Of a stretch of 64,000 bases of DNA, positions 50,086 to 59,698 are shown in pieces (the stretch's first letter is position 1; the number at the start of each line of letters is the position of its first letter). A program made the translations under genes and the position numbers. Below the pieces are notes generated by a model. It searched no databases and was not told the DNA's origin. It saw nothing but the letters and a program-made list of their open reading frames with translations. Location: NCBI RefSeq assembly GCF_014648635.1, contig NZ_BMRM01000011.1:1-64000 (forward strand), written 5' to 3'. Source of the DNA: Streptomyces cinerochromogenes. Its GTDB lineage: Bacteria > Actinomycetota > Actinomycetes > Streptomycetales > Streptomycetaceae.

Positions 50086-51279
50086 TCAGCGGTCCGGCTG
50101 CCACTCGAACATCAGGATCGTGGCGTCGTCGCGGAGCCGACTGTCATGGGAGTCCAGCAGCGAGTGGATCAGGCGTCTGAGCGTCTCGGGCGCGATCTCG
50201 CCGGTGGTGCTGGCCCGGATGACGTGGTCCGCGAAGCGCTCCAGCCCGAGCATCCGGCCGTCGGCCATCCGGGCCTCGGTGACCCCGTCGGTGTAGAGCA
50301 GCACCCGGTCGCCGGGCTGGAGCCGCGTCTCGTGCACCCGGCGGTCCCGTGCGGACAGCAGGGAGCGCAGGCCCATGGGCGGATCGGCCTCGCGGGTCAG
50401 CGCGTCGCCGATCAGCCGCTGGTCGCGGATCAGGAGGGGCGCGGGATGCCCGCAGTTGCTCCATTGCAGCACCCCGCTGTTGAGGTCGAGCTGGGCGAGG
50501 ATGCCGGTGCAGAACTGGTCCGGCAGCCACTGGCCGAGCGCCTCGTCCACGCCGTCGACGAGCGTGCGCAGGTCGGCGTCGGTGCGCCGGGCGTTGCGGC
50601 AGGCCGCGAGGGCCACCGCGCTGGTCAGTCCCGAGAGCAGGTTGTGCCCCATGGCGTCCAGGACGACGGCGTGCAGGGCGTTGGTGGTGAGGGAGTGGTC
50701 GAAGGCGTCGCCGCCGATGTCGTAGGCCGGTTCCAGGACGGCGGTGGAGACGACCTGGCCGTTGCCGATGGTGCGCGGCGGCAGGAAGGCCCGCAGCATC
50801 TCGGCGGGCAGGCGCATGGCCTCGGTGCGGGTGCGCCGCACGAAGGAGTCCTTGTAGGCGCGCTTGGAGGTGATCATCATCGCCAGGAGGGCGGCGAGGG
50901 CCCGGCCCTGCCGCAGGGAGGTCGCGGTGATCGCCTGTGCGTGGACGGCGAGCACACCGAGCCGTTCGGCGCCGTCCAGCAGCGGGAACCAGGCCGTCAT
51001 GCCGTCCCGGTCGGACTCCTCCACGCGCAGGGACTGGGTGCGGTAGCACCACCCGGCGAGCGAGTCGTCGACGGGCATGCTGGCGGCCACGTCGGTGAGC
51101 GGAACGAGATGGCGCTGCTGGAGGTCGGCGAGGTAGACCACGGCGTGCGGCAGGCCCAGCGACTTCGCGCAGTGGGCCACGGCGGTCGCCAGGTCCAGGA
51201 TGCAGTTGGCGGGATCGGCGAGGAACTCCTCCAGCGGCGCCCCGCTCGGCTCTGCCGTCACCTGGCCATCACCACCCAT
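50086..51279 (-). CDS. GAF-SpoIIE-type serine phosphatase
   Basis: A 397-residue protein. Residues about 30-165 form a GAF-like sensor (ANCILDLATAVAHCAKSLG, VVYLADLQQRHLVPL, WCYRTQSLRVEE). Residues about 185-395 are the PP2C/SpoIIE phosphatase: EPAYDIGGDAFDHS, LDAMGHNLLSGLTSAVAL, NCGHPAPLLI, LLLYTDGVTEAR and RDDATILMFEW. It would act on an anti-anti-sigma factor in response to a small ligand or redox signal. ATG at 51279 is preferred over GTG 51399 because of domain coverage. Confidence 0.92.
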   Translation of the reverse strand: MGGDGQVTAEPSGAPLEEFLADPANCILDLATAVAHCAKSLGLPHAVVYLADLQQRHLVPLTDVAASMPVDDSLAGWCYRTQSLRVEESDRDGMTAWFPLLDGAERLGVLAVHAQAITATSLRQGRALAALLAMMITSKRAYKDSFVRRTRTEAMRLPAEMLRAFLPPRTIGNGQVVSTAVLEPAYDIGGDAFDHSLTTNALHAVVLDAMGHNLLSGLTSAVALAACRNARRTDADLRTLVDGVDEALGQWLPDQFCTGILAQLDLNSGVLQWSNCGHPAPLLIRDQRLIGDALTREADPPMGLRSLLSARDRRVHETRLQPGDRVLLYTDGVTEARMADGRMLGLERFADHVIRASTTGEIAPETLRRLIHSLLDSHDSRLRDDATILMFEWQPDR

Positions 51280-51656
51280 CGTCCTGCTGGCAGTCTTCCC
51301 GCCCGCACCGCGCCACGCAGTCCGGACGCACCCGAACGGACCGCGGCCCACTGCCAGAACGCACCCGTACGAACCGCGCGGCCCACTGCCAGAACGCACC
51401 CGTACCGCGTGGCCCGTCGCGGCGGCCGCCCCGCCCCGCCCCGCGGCACGGTGCCCGCCCCGCCCCCGCGGCGCCGTGCGCGCGCCCCGGCAGCGTGTGC
51501 GCGGCGCGGCTCCCCGCCGTGCCCCGACCGGCCCGGCACCATGGCCACAGACCCTCCCGACAGGCAGTTACCCGTGCAACGTCCCCGACTGTGCCGGTGG
51601 TTCGCGCGCCTCCGGCTCCGCCCCGGCCGACGACCGAAGCGACGGAAGGCCCCGAC
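51280..51656. repeat. Intergenic stretch with a direct repeat (period 35)
   Basis: A 26-nt direct repeat starting GGCCCACTGCCAGAACGCAC occurs at 51345-51370 and 51380-51405 with degenerate flanks. The rest of this 377-nt divergent region shows no gene. Confidence 0.8.
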
Positions 51657-52602
51657 ATGACCTCAGCAGCCCCCGCCCGGCTCGAAGCCGACTGGCCCCC
51701 GCCCCCGTTCCGGGCCCCGCTGCCCGCCGTGACCGGCGCCGACGGGGTGCGCCGTTTCCACGGGCTGAGTTACGCCACCTCGCCCGGCTACCGGCCGCGC
51801 CTGCTCGACGTGCACCTGCCGCCGGGCCGGCGCCCCGTACCGGCCGTGGTGTGGATCCACGGCGGCGGCTGGCTGGAGGGCGACCGGCGCTACCCGCCGC
51901 CGACGGTGCCGGTGGACCTGCTGCACGGAACCGTCCTCGGCGCCGGCCTGGCCCTGGTCACGGTCGACTACCGGCACAGCCTCGAAGCCCCCTTCCCCGC
52001 CCAGCTGCACGACGTCAAGGCCGCCGTCCGGTACGTGCGCCGGTACGCCGACGTCCTCGGCGTGGTCCCGGAACGGATCGGCGCCTGGGGCGAGTCGGCC
52101 GGCGGCCACCTCGCCGCGCTGGCCGGCCTGGTCCGCGCCGACGTCCACGGGACCGGGCTGGAAGGCCGGGAGGGGGTGCCGGACGGGGACAGCGCGGTGC
52201 GGGCCGTGGTCGACTGGTACGGCGTCTCCGACATCGAGCCGCTGCTGGGGCGGCCCCTGCCGGCCCTGCCCGGCCCGCCGGACGCGCCGCCGTACCCGCA
52301 TCCGTTCGAGGCCCTGCTCGGGGGGGCCCGCGGCCGAACGGCGGGACCGGGCCCGCACGGCCAGCCCCGTGACGTACGCGGCGGGCGCCACCCCGCCCCC
52401 GTTCCTGCTGGTCCACGGCCGCGAGGACCAGGTCGTCCCCTACAGCCAGAGCGAGGCGCTGGCCCGGGCGTTGACGGCCGCGGGCGGGGAGGTCACCCTG
52501 CGGCCCGTGGAGGGCGCCGACCACGTCTTCCTCGGCTCCCCGGAGGTGCCCGCCGTGGTCGCGGAGAGCGTCGGCTTCCTGCGGCGCCGTCTGACCGCCT
52601 GA
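51657..52602 (+). pseudogene. Alpha/beta hydrolase interrupted by a +1 frameshift in a poly-G run
   Basis: An esterase of the BD-FAE/arylformamidase-like type. The first reading has the oxyanion-hole HGGGW, nucleophile elbow GESAGG, and the residue context WYGVSDIEPLLG. It drifts out at 52320-52326, where there are seven consecutive Gs. The correct frame resumes with ALLGGPAAERRDRARTASP and continues to HGREDQVVPYSQSEALA and GADHVFLG, which supply the catalytic Asp and His. With six Gs the gene encodes about 314 intact residues. This may be a sequencing artefact or a real, possibly phase-variable, lesion. Confidence 0.85.
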
Positions 52603-52623
52603 ACCGGCCGGGCCGGCCGCCCG

Positions 52624-53475
52624 TCACCCCTCCGCCTTCACGGAGGAGTCGCCTGCGAACTCCCGCAGGCCGTCCTGGGAGCCGTTGAAGCGGTCGTGGT
52701 CGCCGACCGTCTTCCCGCTGGAGGTGTACTGCCACATGGTGTACGACGTCCAGCCCGCGGGAAGCGTCCCGGCGGTGGAGGCGTAGCGCGCGATCCACAG
52801 CGGGTTGTCCGGGGCGAAGCCGGCGTGGTCGCCGGTGCACTCGGTCCACCAGCTGGTGGCCGTGTAGATGACCGCGTCCCGGCCGGTGCGCTCCTTGTAG
52901 CGGTCCAGGAAGGAGCGGATCCAGCTGACCATGCCGCTCTGCGACTTGCCGTAGCAGTCGTCGCCGTACGGGTTCCACTCGATGTCGAGGGCGCCGGGCA
53001 GGGTCTTGCCGTCGTCCGACCAGCCGCCGCCGTGGTCCACGAACCAGTCGGCCTGGGCGGCGCCGCCGGTCGTGTCCGGGGTGGCGAAGTGGTAGGCGCC
53101 GCGGACCATGCCGATGTCGTACGAGCCGTCGTACTGCTGGGTGAAGTAGGGGTTGGTGTAGTACGTCCCTTCGGTGGCCTTGGTGTACGCCCACTTGGTG
53201 CCGCTGTCCCACAGCGTCTGCCAGTCGACGTCGCCCTGGTGGCTGGAGACGTCGACGCCCTCGGTCTGCGAGGCGCGGGCGTCCGGGGGCCGGGTGCCGG
53301 TGTCGCCGTCATGGGCGAGGACACCGATGCCCATGTAGGCGCTGCCGCGCTCGGGTGCGCCCCCGGCCGGCCGGGGCACGGCCGGGGGGCTGGACACGAA
53401 CAGGAGCAGGCCGGTCAGGACGCCGGTGAGACAGAGGCGGGACCGGCCGCGGAAACGGGATATGGGGATTCGCAC
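52624..53475 (-). CDS. Secreted GH25 muramidase (lysozyme M1-type)
   Basis: A 283-residue exported enzyme that hydrolyses peptidoglycan glycan. A signal peptide spans about residues 1-40. The GH25 domain (about 72-275) has GVDVSSHQGDVDWQTLW and the catalytic DIEWN segment (about residue 165), then AVIYTATSWWTECTG and MWQYTSSGKTVGDHDRFNG. GTG start. It is followed by an M1 peptidase gene on the same strand. Confidence 0.92.
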   Translation of the reverse strand: MRIPISRFRGRSRLCLTGVLTGLLLFVSSPPAVPRPAGGAPERGSAYMGIGVLAHDGDTGTRPPDARASQTEGVDVSSHQGDVDWQTLWDSGTKWAYTKATEGTYYTNPYFTQQYDGSYDIGMVRGAYHFATPDTTGGAAQADWFVDHGGGWSDDGKTLPGALDIEWNPYGDDCYGKSQSGMVSWIRSFLDRYKERTGRDAVIYTATSWWTECTGDHAGFAPDNPLWIARYASTAGTLPAGWTSYTMWQYTSSGKTVGDHDRFNGSQDGLREFAGDSSVKAEG

Positions 53476-53568
53476 GTTCCCATCTGACCCGGGGCCGGGC
53501 CGTCCCGCACCCCGGGTACCGCCCGACGAAGCAGTCCACGGCCGGTGGTTGACCCATGTGGGTGCCGC

Positions 53569-55425
53569 TCAGCCCTCGATGCGGTGCTGCGTCCAGAAGG
53601 AGGTCAGGTCCGTGCTCGTGGCGGCCTGGGCGGCCGCCTTGAACTCGGCCGTGGTGGACACGCCGTACCAGTGGGCGCTCGCGTAGTCCTTCAGCAGCTT
53701 GGCCATGGCGGTGTCCCCGAGGACGCGCCTGAGGTCGTGCAGGGCGCACTTGCCGTAGCCGTACACGACGGTGGAGTACCGGGAGGAGTGCGCGTCCCAG
53801 TACGCCATCGAGTTGCTGATCTTCTCGGCGCTGGAGGCCCAGGAGACGCTGCTCCAGCAGTTCGCGCCGGTCTTGCCCTGGGCGAGGTCGGTGGCGTAGT
53901 CGGTGAACGCCTCGTCCAGCCAGGGGCTGGTGTACTCGTCGTCGCCGACGATGCCGTACCACCACTGGTGGGCGATCTCGTGGGTGAGCGCGGTGGTGCT
54001 GACCAGGTCGAGGACGAAGCCGGGGTACTCCATGCCGCCGAACCAGTAGTTGTTGTCGATGACGGCGTCCAGTTCGCCGTACGGGTAGGCGCCGAACCGG
54101 GCGGCGTGGGCGTCGACCGCGGTCCTGGCGGTGGAGAGCATCGACTGGGCGCTGGAGGAGCTGATTCCCGAGACGGAGTAGACGTTGACCGGGACGCCGG
54201 CGGCCGAGGTGCCGGAGATCCTGGTGAAGGGTCCGGCGGCCCACGCGAAGTCACGGACCTTGGCGGCGGTGGCCGTGGTGACGGTACGGCCACTGGAGCC
54301 GGGGGTGTCGGTGGAGGTGCCGGTGGCCGGGACCAGCAGGGTGCTGGGGTGGTCGAGGGTGACCTTGAAGTCGGCGGCGAGGGAGTAGAAGGACTCGCCG
54401 TTGTTCGTGTACGGGTCCAGGTGCCAGCCGGCGCCGTCGCGTACGGCGAGGACGGGCAGGGCGTTGCCGAGGAAGCTGAACGCGCCGTCGTGGCCGAAGC
54501 GGTCGGCTCCGCTGGGCACGGTGATGCCGAGGTCGAAGCCGATGGTGGCGCTCTGTCCCTGGGCGAGCGGGCTCGGCAGGTCGATCCTCAGCGCGGTGCA
54601 GGCGACGGAGAGGGCGCCGGCGGTGCCTCCGGTGACGTTGCCGACCTTGATCGGCATCGCGTCGCAGCTGCCGTGGTAGTTGTCCCACAGCCGCAGGTAC
54701 ACCTCGCCGAGCGCGGTGGCGGAGGCGTTGGTGAAGGTCACGCTCTCGTGCCCGGTCCAGACGGTGCCGCTCGTGTCGCTGCTGAGGTTCACGGTGTACG
54801 CGGGCGCGGCCGGGGTGCGGGTGGCGTCGGTGGCGGGCGGCGTGGAGCCGTCGGAGGTGTCGAGGGCGATGTCGTCCAGGACGAAGCTGGTCTGGAGGCT
54901 GGAGTCCTCGGTGCCGGTGAAGGACAGGGTCACCGTCTGGCCGGCGAAGGAGGAGACGTCGATCGACTTCTGGACGTAGCCGGTGTTCTCGTCCAGGTTC
55001 GAGTAGGTGGCGAGCGTGGTACCGCCGATCTTGGCCGTGAGCTTGTCGTAGGCGATGGACGAGGTCGTCTCGGCGGTGTCGGTGTGCAGCCAGAAGGTGA
55101 GGGTGGCGGCGGCGCAGCCGGAGGGGATGGTCACGCTCTGGCTGAGGGTGTCGGTGCGGGTGGTGCCGGCGCCGTCCAGCCAGGCGTAGGAGCTGCCGTT
55201 GTGGGCGGTCTGCCCGGAGCGGCTGGTGATCACGGTGGAGGAGGAGGCGGTCCAGGGTGAAGTGCCGGTCTCGAAGCCGCCGTTGGTGACCACCTGGGCC
55301 GGGGTGCAGGCGGCGGGGGCCGTGGCCGGCCCGGCGGTGGCGGGGGTGCCGGGGAGCACCAGGGCGGCCACCGCGGCGACGGTCAGTGCGCCGGCGCCGA
55401 GGGCCTTGTGGGGGGTCGGTCTCAC
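53569..55425 (-). CDS. Secreted M1-family metallopeptidase with N-terminal jelly-roll domain
   Basis: A 618-residue exported enzyme. Signal peptide 1 to about 31. A jelly-roll/CBM-like domain (about 38-180; ITSRSGQTAHNGSSYAWLDG, VLDDIALDTS) precedes the M1 catalytic domain with GGMEYPGFVLD, HEIAHQWW (Zn ligands, about residue 475) and DEAFTDYATD (third ligand). It probably degrades peptides in the soil environment. AAGGAG precedes the GTG start. Confidence 0.92.
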   Translation of the reverse strand: MRPTPHKALGAGALTVAAVAALVLPGTPATAGPATAPAACTPAQVVTNGGFETGTSPWTASSSTVITSRSGQTAHNGSSYAWLDGAGTTRTDTLSQSVTIPSGCAAATLTFWLHTDTAETTSSIAYDKLTAKIGGTTLATYSNLDENTGYVQKSIDVSSFAGQTVTLSFTGTEDSSLQTSFVLDDIALDTSDGSTPPATDATRTPAAPAYTVNLSSDTSGTVWTGHESVTFTNASATALGEVYLRLWDNYHGSCDAMPIKVGNVTGGTAGALSVACTALRIDLPSPLAQGQSATIGFDLGITVPSGADRFGHDGAFSFLGNALPVLAVRDGAGWHLDPYTNNGESFYSLAADFKVTLDHPSTLLVPATGTSTDTPGSSGRTVTTATAAKVRDFAWAAGPFTRISGTSAAGVPVNVYSVSGISSSSAQSMLSTARTAVDAHAARFGAYPYGELDAVIDNNYWFGGMEYPGFVLDLVSTTALTHEIAHQWWYGIVGDDEYTSPWLDEAFTDYATDLAQGKTGANCWSSVSWASSAEKISNSMAYWDAHSSRYSTVVYGYGKCALHDLRRVLGDTAMAKLLKDYASAHWYGVSTTAEFKAAAQAATSTDLTSFWTQHRIEG

Positions 55426-55671
55426 ACGCTACTCCTTCGTGGCGGCCGGGATCCCGGCCTGCTCGGAGGCCGCCGGTCCGGCCGGGGTGCGCCGGGGCGG
55501 CCGCGGACGGGGCCCCCGCGACCTCGGTGCGGGGATGCCCGTCGCCCCCTCATGGGGTCGGGGCGGCGACTGCCGAAAGAGTGACAGATTTGACCGGTCC
55601 ATGCCAGATCGAGGAGCGGGGCGACGCCGCCCCGCACTCCTGAAGGCCGATGTGCGGGACGGCGCCCCCGG

Positions 55672-56328
55672 TCAGGCGGCGCGCAGCGTCGTGAAGACGG
55701 CCCGCAGCCGGGCGCCGTCCGGGCCCGGCCAGCCGGTCGCGACATGGCCGAGGGCGTCCCGCGGCGGCAGCGGCGGGTTCTCCGCGACGGGCGTGAGCAC
55801 CCGGTGGACGTGCAGGACCGCGCCCCCGGGCACGGCGAGGCGGGTGCCGTCACGGTCGTCGGCCGGCTCGGGAGTGAAGCCGGCCAGGTCCAGCGGGGCA
55901 CCGCCGTAGGAGCGGGTCACCTCGTGGTCGGGGGTGTCGGAGATGCTCTGCGCCATCGCCTGCGCCCTGCCCTCGGTCAGCGCCAGCAACTCGGCGACCA
56001 GCACCGGGTCGTGACAGCCGTCGTAGACCCAGCGCCTGCCCAGCACCCCGTGCTCCATCGTGCCGACGAGGGCGTGCTCGGCGCCCTCCAGCGGCGCACC
56101 GCGGTAGGTGAGCGGCGCCAGGTAGGCCGTGCGCTCCGGGGCCGATGTGTCGGTGGCCACCATGAACTCGATGCCGACCTCGCCCTCGGGGTCGTCCAGC
56201 CGGAACCCGCCGGACTTCTCCAGCACGGGGGCGTCCGGGCCGCCGCGGTACCAGGGACGGCCGGGCAGCCAGTCGGTGAGCAGTTCGAGCTTGGTGGGCT
56301 TGAGGGTGGTCTGATGAATGACGGCCAT
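55672..56328 (-). CDS. Maltokinase N-terminal cap-like domain protein
   Basis: A 218-residue protein. It begins AVIHQTTLKPTKLELLTDWLPGRPWY and contains GGFRLDDPEGEVGIEFMVAT and LVGTMEHGVLGRRWVYDGCHDP, a pattern like the N-terminal cap of maltokinase Pep2/Mak1. There is no kinase domain. It may be a stand-alone sugar-phosphate binding domain; role unknown. ATG at 56328 is chosen at MAVIHQTT; 18 more residues upstream are unlikely. Confidence 0.7.
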   Translation of the reverse strand: MAVIHQTTLKPTKLELLTDWLPGRPWYRGGPDAPVLEKSGGFRLDDPEGEVGIEFMVATDTSAPERTAYLAPLTYRGAPLEGAEHALVGTMEHGVLGRRWVYDGCHDPVLVAELLALTEGRAQAMAQSISDTPDHEVTRSYGGAPLDLAGFTPEPADDRDGTRLAVPGGAVLHVHRVLTPVAENPPLPPRDALGHVATGWPGPDGARLRAVFTTLRAA

Positions 56329-56467
56329 GCCGGCGGGTGCCTCCCCGTGCTGCGGATACTGACCCTGCTCAGCCTTCCACATCGCCCTCCTCCGGGTCCC
56401 GGCGCGGGCCGGCGGCCGGACGCCGGGACCGGCAGGCGGGGGTGGTCCCGGCGTCGGCCAGGCGGCG

Positions 56468-58075
56468 TCAGCTCCTGTGGGTGGCCTCGAAGGCGAGGAA
56501 CGCGGCCTCCTGACGCCATTCCAGGCGGGCCTTCGCGCTCTGGCTGAGCAGATGGCGGCAGGCCGCGCCGCGGACGGGGAGGCCGGGGTGCTCGGTGCGG
56601 CAGGACGCGACCCGCTGGTAGCCCTTGGCGGTGGGGTTGCCCTGCCACAGGCTGGCGCCGGGCAGGAAGCCGTACTCCAGGGAGGCGCGGGCCAGGTCCT
56701 TCAGCTCGGGGTAGCTCAGGCCGTAGGTGGCGGCCGCGTACCGGTACTCGTGGCTGATGTCGATCCGGGAGACCCCGGGGTCGTCCGTGGCCAGGACGAC
56801 CGGGACGCCGTAGCGGCGGTAGGTGCTGAAGGGGTGGTCGGCACCCTTGACGCCGAGGATCTGGGCGTTGCTGGAGAAGGGCACCTCCACGGCCACCTGA
56901 CGCTCCGCCATGGTGCGCGCCGTGCGCCGCCAGTCGTCCTCGTGGACGAGGTCGACGCCGTGCCCGACCCGCTCGGTCCGGGCGACGTCCACGGCCTGCC
57001 TGATGTGGAACTTCAGGTCCTTGGGCTTGACCAGCCCGGGCCACAGCTCCCCCGCGTGCAGCGTGACGTGCGCCTTCGGGTACTTCGTGCGCAGGTAACC
57101 GACCATGCGCATCTGCAGGCTGTAGTCGCGCAGGGAGCTGTCCCAGTCCTCGGGCTGGACGAGGTTGACGGCGACGAACCGCGGGTCGGCCTCGGCCAGC
57201 CGCATCCCGAGGGCCAGCTGCGTGAAGACCCGCTCCGGCGAACTGCTCCGGGACGCCTGGGAGATCCAGCGGACGGTGAGCCCGCAGGCGGGCCGGGCCC
57301 GCGAGGTGCCGCAGTGCTCGGTGGCGCGGAACTCGGCGTCGCCGTCGTCGGCCTCCTCGCGGGCCTCGGCGACCAGCCTGTCCAGCTTGCCGTCCGCGAC
57401 CAGCCTGCGGTGCAGCGCGGCGAGGTCGTCGTCCCAGCCCACCTCCGCGGCGAGCTTCTTCGCGCCGTCGGAGGCCGGAGTGACCATCGTCTCCAGGTAG
57501 AACTGGTTCTCGCGCACGACGGTGTCGGCGACCTCGGCGAGCAGCTTGCCCCGGTGCCGCCAGGTGACCTCGCCGAACTTGCCGAACGTGTCGAAGAAGT
57601 GGTCGTGCCCGTTCTCGCCGGGCGGGAAGTCCTCCATGGACCAGGCGCGGATCACGGCGGCACGGAAGGCGCGGTCGGTGCGCGCGTCGGCGGCGGGCCG
57701 GGTGCCCGGGCCGCAGGGCGGGGCGACCGCGGTCAGCGTGGCGGTGTCGATGCACAGCCCGTCCTCGGCGGCCAGCTCGATCAGGTACTCCGTGGAGACC
57801 GCCCCGGAGAGGTGGTTGTGCAGGTCTCCGCCCTTGGGGAGCTGCCGGAAGAACGCGCGCAGGGCCTGGGGCCGGTCGCGCAGGGAGCGGAGACGGGCGT
57901 CCGTACGCGCCTCCGCCTCGGTGACCGGCCGGGCCGGCGGCGCGGCCGACCGGTGCTCCCGCTCGGCCGGCTGGGCGGCGGCGGGCAGGGCGGACAGCAG
58001 GGACAGAACACTGAGGGCGCCGAGCGCGGCCGGAACGGCCCGGCGGCGCACGGCACTTCGACGTGGAAGACTCAC
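56468..58075 (-). CDS. Exported adenosine deaminase-like (ADGF-type) enzyme
   Basis: A 535-residue protein with a signal peptide (about 1-34). The adenosine/AMP deaminase signatures are GDLHNHLSGA (metal His pair), HAGELWPG (catalytic Glu), ERVGHGVDL, SSNAQI and LATDDPGVSR. It is larger than cytosolic ADA and resembles secreted ADGF enzymes. Extracellular purine salvage is the likely role. Confidence 0.88.
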   Translation of the reverse strand: MSLPRRSAVRRRAVPAALGALSVLSLLSALPAAAQPAEREHRSAAPPARPVTEAEARTDARLRSLRDRPQALRAFFRQLPKGGDLHNHLSGAVSTEYLIELAAEDGLCIDTATLTAVAPPCGPGTRPAADARTDRAFRAAVIRAWSMEDFPPGENGHDHFFDTFGKFGEVTWRHRGKLLAEVADTVVRENQFYLETMVTPASDGAKKLAAEVGWDDDLAALHRRLVADGKLDRLVAEAREEADDGDAEFRATEHCGTSRARPACGLTVRWISQASRSSSPERVFTQLALGMRLAEADPRFVAVNLVQPEDWDSSLRDYSLQMRMVGYLRTKYPKAHVTLHAGELWPGLVKPKDLKFHIRQAVDVARTERVGHGVDLVHEDDWRRTARTMAERQVAVEVPFSSNAQILGVKGADHPFSTYRRYGVPVVLATDDPGVSRIDISHEYRYAAATYGLSYPELKDLARASLEYGFLPGASLWQGNPTAKGYQRVASCRTEHPGLPVRGAACRHLLSQSAKARLEWRQEAAFLAFEATHRS

Positions 58076-58279
58076 AGGGGCATGATCACGGAAGGATCAC
58101 GGCGGCAGGCCCCGATCCGGCCGATCACGGCCGGAGAGCACCCGACCGGGTGATGCCCCCGCGCGCCGCCACGGACTCCGGTCCACCGCCGTGTACGCGG
58201 GGCGGCACGCATGCGCGGCGACTCCGCGGGTATTCGGCCTGCGATTTCGCACATCGGCGACCACCATGGAGGCGGAAGC

Positions 58280-58594
58280 ATGCTCATGGCACACCCCGCG
58301 GTACTGCAGGACCTCATCGCGCAGTACGAGGCCCTCGTACTGCTCGGGGCGGAGGACAGCACACCCCAGGCCCGGCAGCGGCTCGCCGACGTGTCCTACA
58401 CGCTGTGCGTGGCCACCGGAACGCGGGATGTCGACATGGCGCTGATCGCCGCCCGCCACCGCCTGTCCGGAGCCCGACCGGAGGACGACTCGCTCCTCCA
58501 GGCCTCCGGGACCCGGCCCGAGGACGACTCCCTCCTCCAGGCGCCCGGCGCCCGGCCCGAGGACGACTCCCTCCTCCAGGCCTCCGGGGCCTGA
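58280..58594 (+). CDS. DUF5133-family small protein with C-terminal tandem repeats
   Basis: A 104-residue protein. The N-terminal 60 residues match the DUF5133 style (VLQDLIAQYEALVLLG, RLADVSYTLCVATGTRDVDMALIAA). The rest is three copies of a 13-residue unit ARPEDDSLLQASG. ATG with GGAGGCG ribosome site; an upstream in-frame ATG is less likely. Often associated with secondary-metabolism regulation in streptomycetes, function unknown. Confidence 0.75.
   Translation: MLMAHPAVLQDLIAQYEALVLLGAEDSTPQARQRLADVSYTLCVATGTRDVDMALIAARHRLSGARPEDDSLLQASGTRPEDDSLLQAPGARPEDDSLLQASGA
58468..58593 (+). repeat. 39-bp coding tandem repeat
   Basis: Three copies of a 39-nt unit at the end of the DUF5133 gene encode RPEDDSLLQASG-type motifs. 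The last copies are nearly identical. Confidence 0.9.
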
Positions 58595-58733
58595 ACCCGC
58601 CCGGCCGACGGGCCGGTTGCCCCTCCCCTCCCCCTGAACTCGTCGCGTCCCGCTTCTGGTCGGCGTGGCCTACCGGACGGTATACAGGCCCCGTCGGCCG
58701 CGCGAGGGACGCGCGGGACCAGGGGGAGGATGC

Positions 58734-59654
58734 ATGGCGCACGACACGCGTCGGGCGGGCGGGGCGAGAGGCCGGCGGCGGACCGCCGTGCTCGGGGCGG
58801 CACTGGGCGGCTGCGCCCTCGTGGCCGCCGGCACGGCACCGGCCACGGCACAGCCGGGCGGTGGCCCCGGCCGCACGACCGCCTATGTGGCGCTCGGCGA
58901 CTCCTACACCTCCGGCCCCGGCATCCCGGCGCAGGTGGACGCCGCCTGCGGGCGCTCGGACCACAACTACCCCTCGCTCGTGGCCGCCCGGCGACAGGTG
59001 TCCGCGTTCACGGACGTGAGCTGCGGCGGGGCCACGACCGCCGAGATGTGGCAGGCGCAGGGCACCCACCCGCCCCAGCTCGACGCCGTGGGCCGGCACA
59101 CCGGCCTGGTGACGCTGCAGATCGGCGGCAACGACATCGGCTTCGGGACCATCATCGGCACCTGCGCCCGGCTCGCCGCCCAGGACCCGTCGGGCAACCC
59201 CTGCGAGCGCTCGTACCGGGCCGAGGGCCACGACGAGTTGACCCTGGCCATCGCGCGGACCGCGCCGAAGGTCGACCGGGTGCTGCGGGCCGTGCACGCC
59301 CGGGCGCCGCACGCGCGGGTGGTCGTGGTCGGGTACCCGGACCTGCTGCCCGACGACGGCAGCGGCTGCTCCCCGCAGGTCCCGTTCGCGCAGGGGGACT
59401 TCCCCTATCTGCGGGACACCGAGAAGCGGCTGAACCTGATGCTGCGGCTGGTGGCCGCCGTGAACCGGGCCGAGTACGCGGACACCTACGGCCCCACGGT
59501 CGGCCACGACATGTGCAAGGCGCCCGCCGACCGCTGGATCGAGCCGCTCCAGCCCGCCTCGCCCGCGGCCCCGGCGCATCCCAACGCCAAGGGGGAAGAG
59601 GTCATGGCGCGGGCCGTGCTGGCCCGGCTGGCCCACGGGCGCGGCCGGGGCTGA
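58734..59654 (+). CDS. Secreted SGNH-type lipase/esterase
   Basis: A 306-residue exported enzyme with a signal peptide (about 1-40, ending ATA-Q). SGNH motifs are block I GDSYTSGPG, block III GGND (IGGNDIGFG) and block V APAHPNAKG (Asp-x-x-His replaced by a Pro-x-His context). Cys pairs are present as in Streptomyces coelicolor lipase. ATG at 58734 with GGAGG upstream. Confidence 0.88.
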   Translation: MAHDTRRAGGARGRRRTAVLGAALGGCALVAAGTAPATAQPGGGPGRTTAYVALGDSYTSGPGIPAQVDAACGRSDHNYPSLVAARRQVSAFTDVSCGGATTAEMWQAQGTHPPQLDAVGRHTGLVTLQIGGNDIGFGTIIGTCARLAAQDPSGNPCERSYRAEGHDELTLAIARTAPKVDRVLRAVHARAPHARVVVVGYPDLLPDDGSGCSPQVPFAQGDFPYLRDTEKRLNLMLRLVAAVNRAEYADTYGPTVGHDMCKAPADRWIEPLQPASPAAPAHPNAKGEEVMARAVLARLAHGRGRG

Positions 59655-59660
59655 GCCGTT

Positions 59661-59691
59661 GGGGGGCGGCCCCGGGACGGGGCCGCCCCCC
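59661..59691. terminator. Strong convergent hairpin terminator
   Basis: A perfect 13-bp stem (GGGGGGCGGCCCC and GGGGCCGCCCCCC) with a 5-nt loop lies 6 nt after the SGNH gene and 7 nt before the phosphoglucomutase stop. Confidence 0.85.
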
Positions 59692-59698
59692 GGTGCGC

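Noticed and set aside
51345..51405. Insertion-sequence ends or attachment site
   Set aside because: The repeat is direct, not inverted, and no transposase or integrase gene is nearby.
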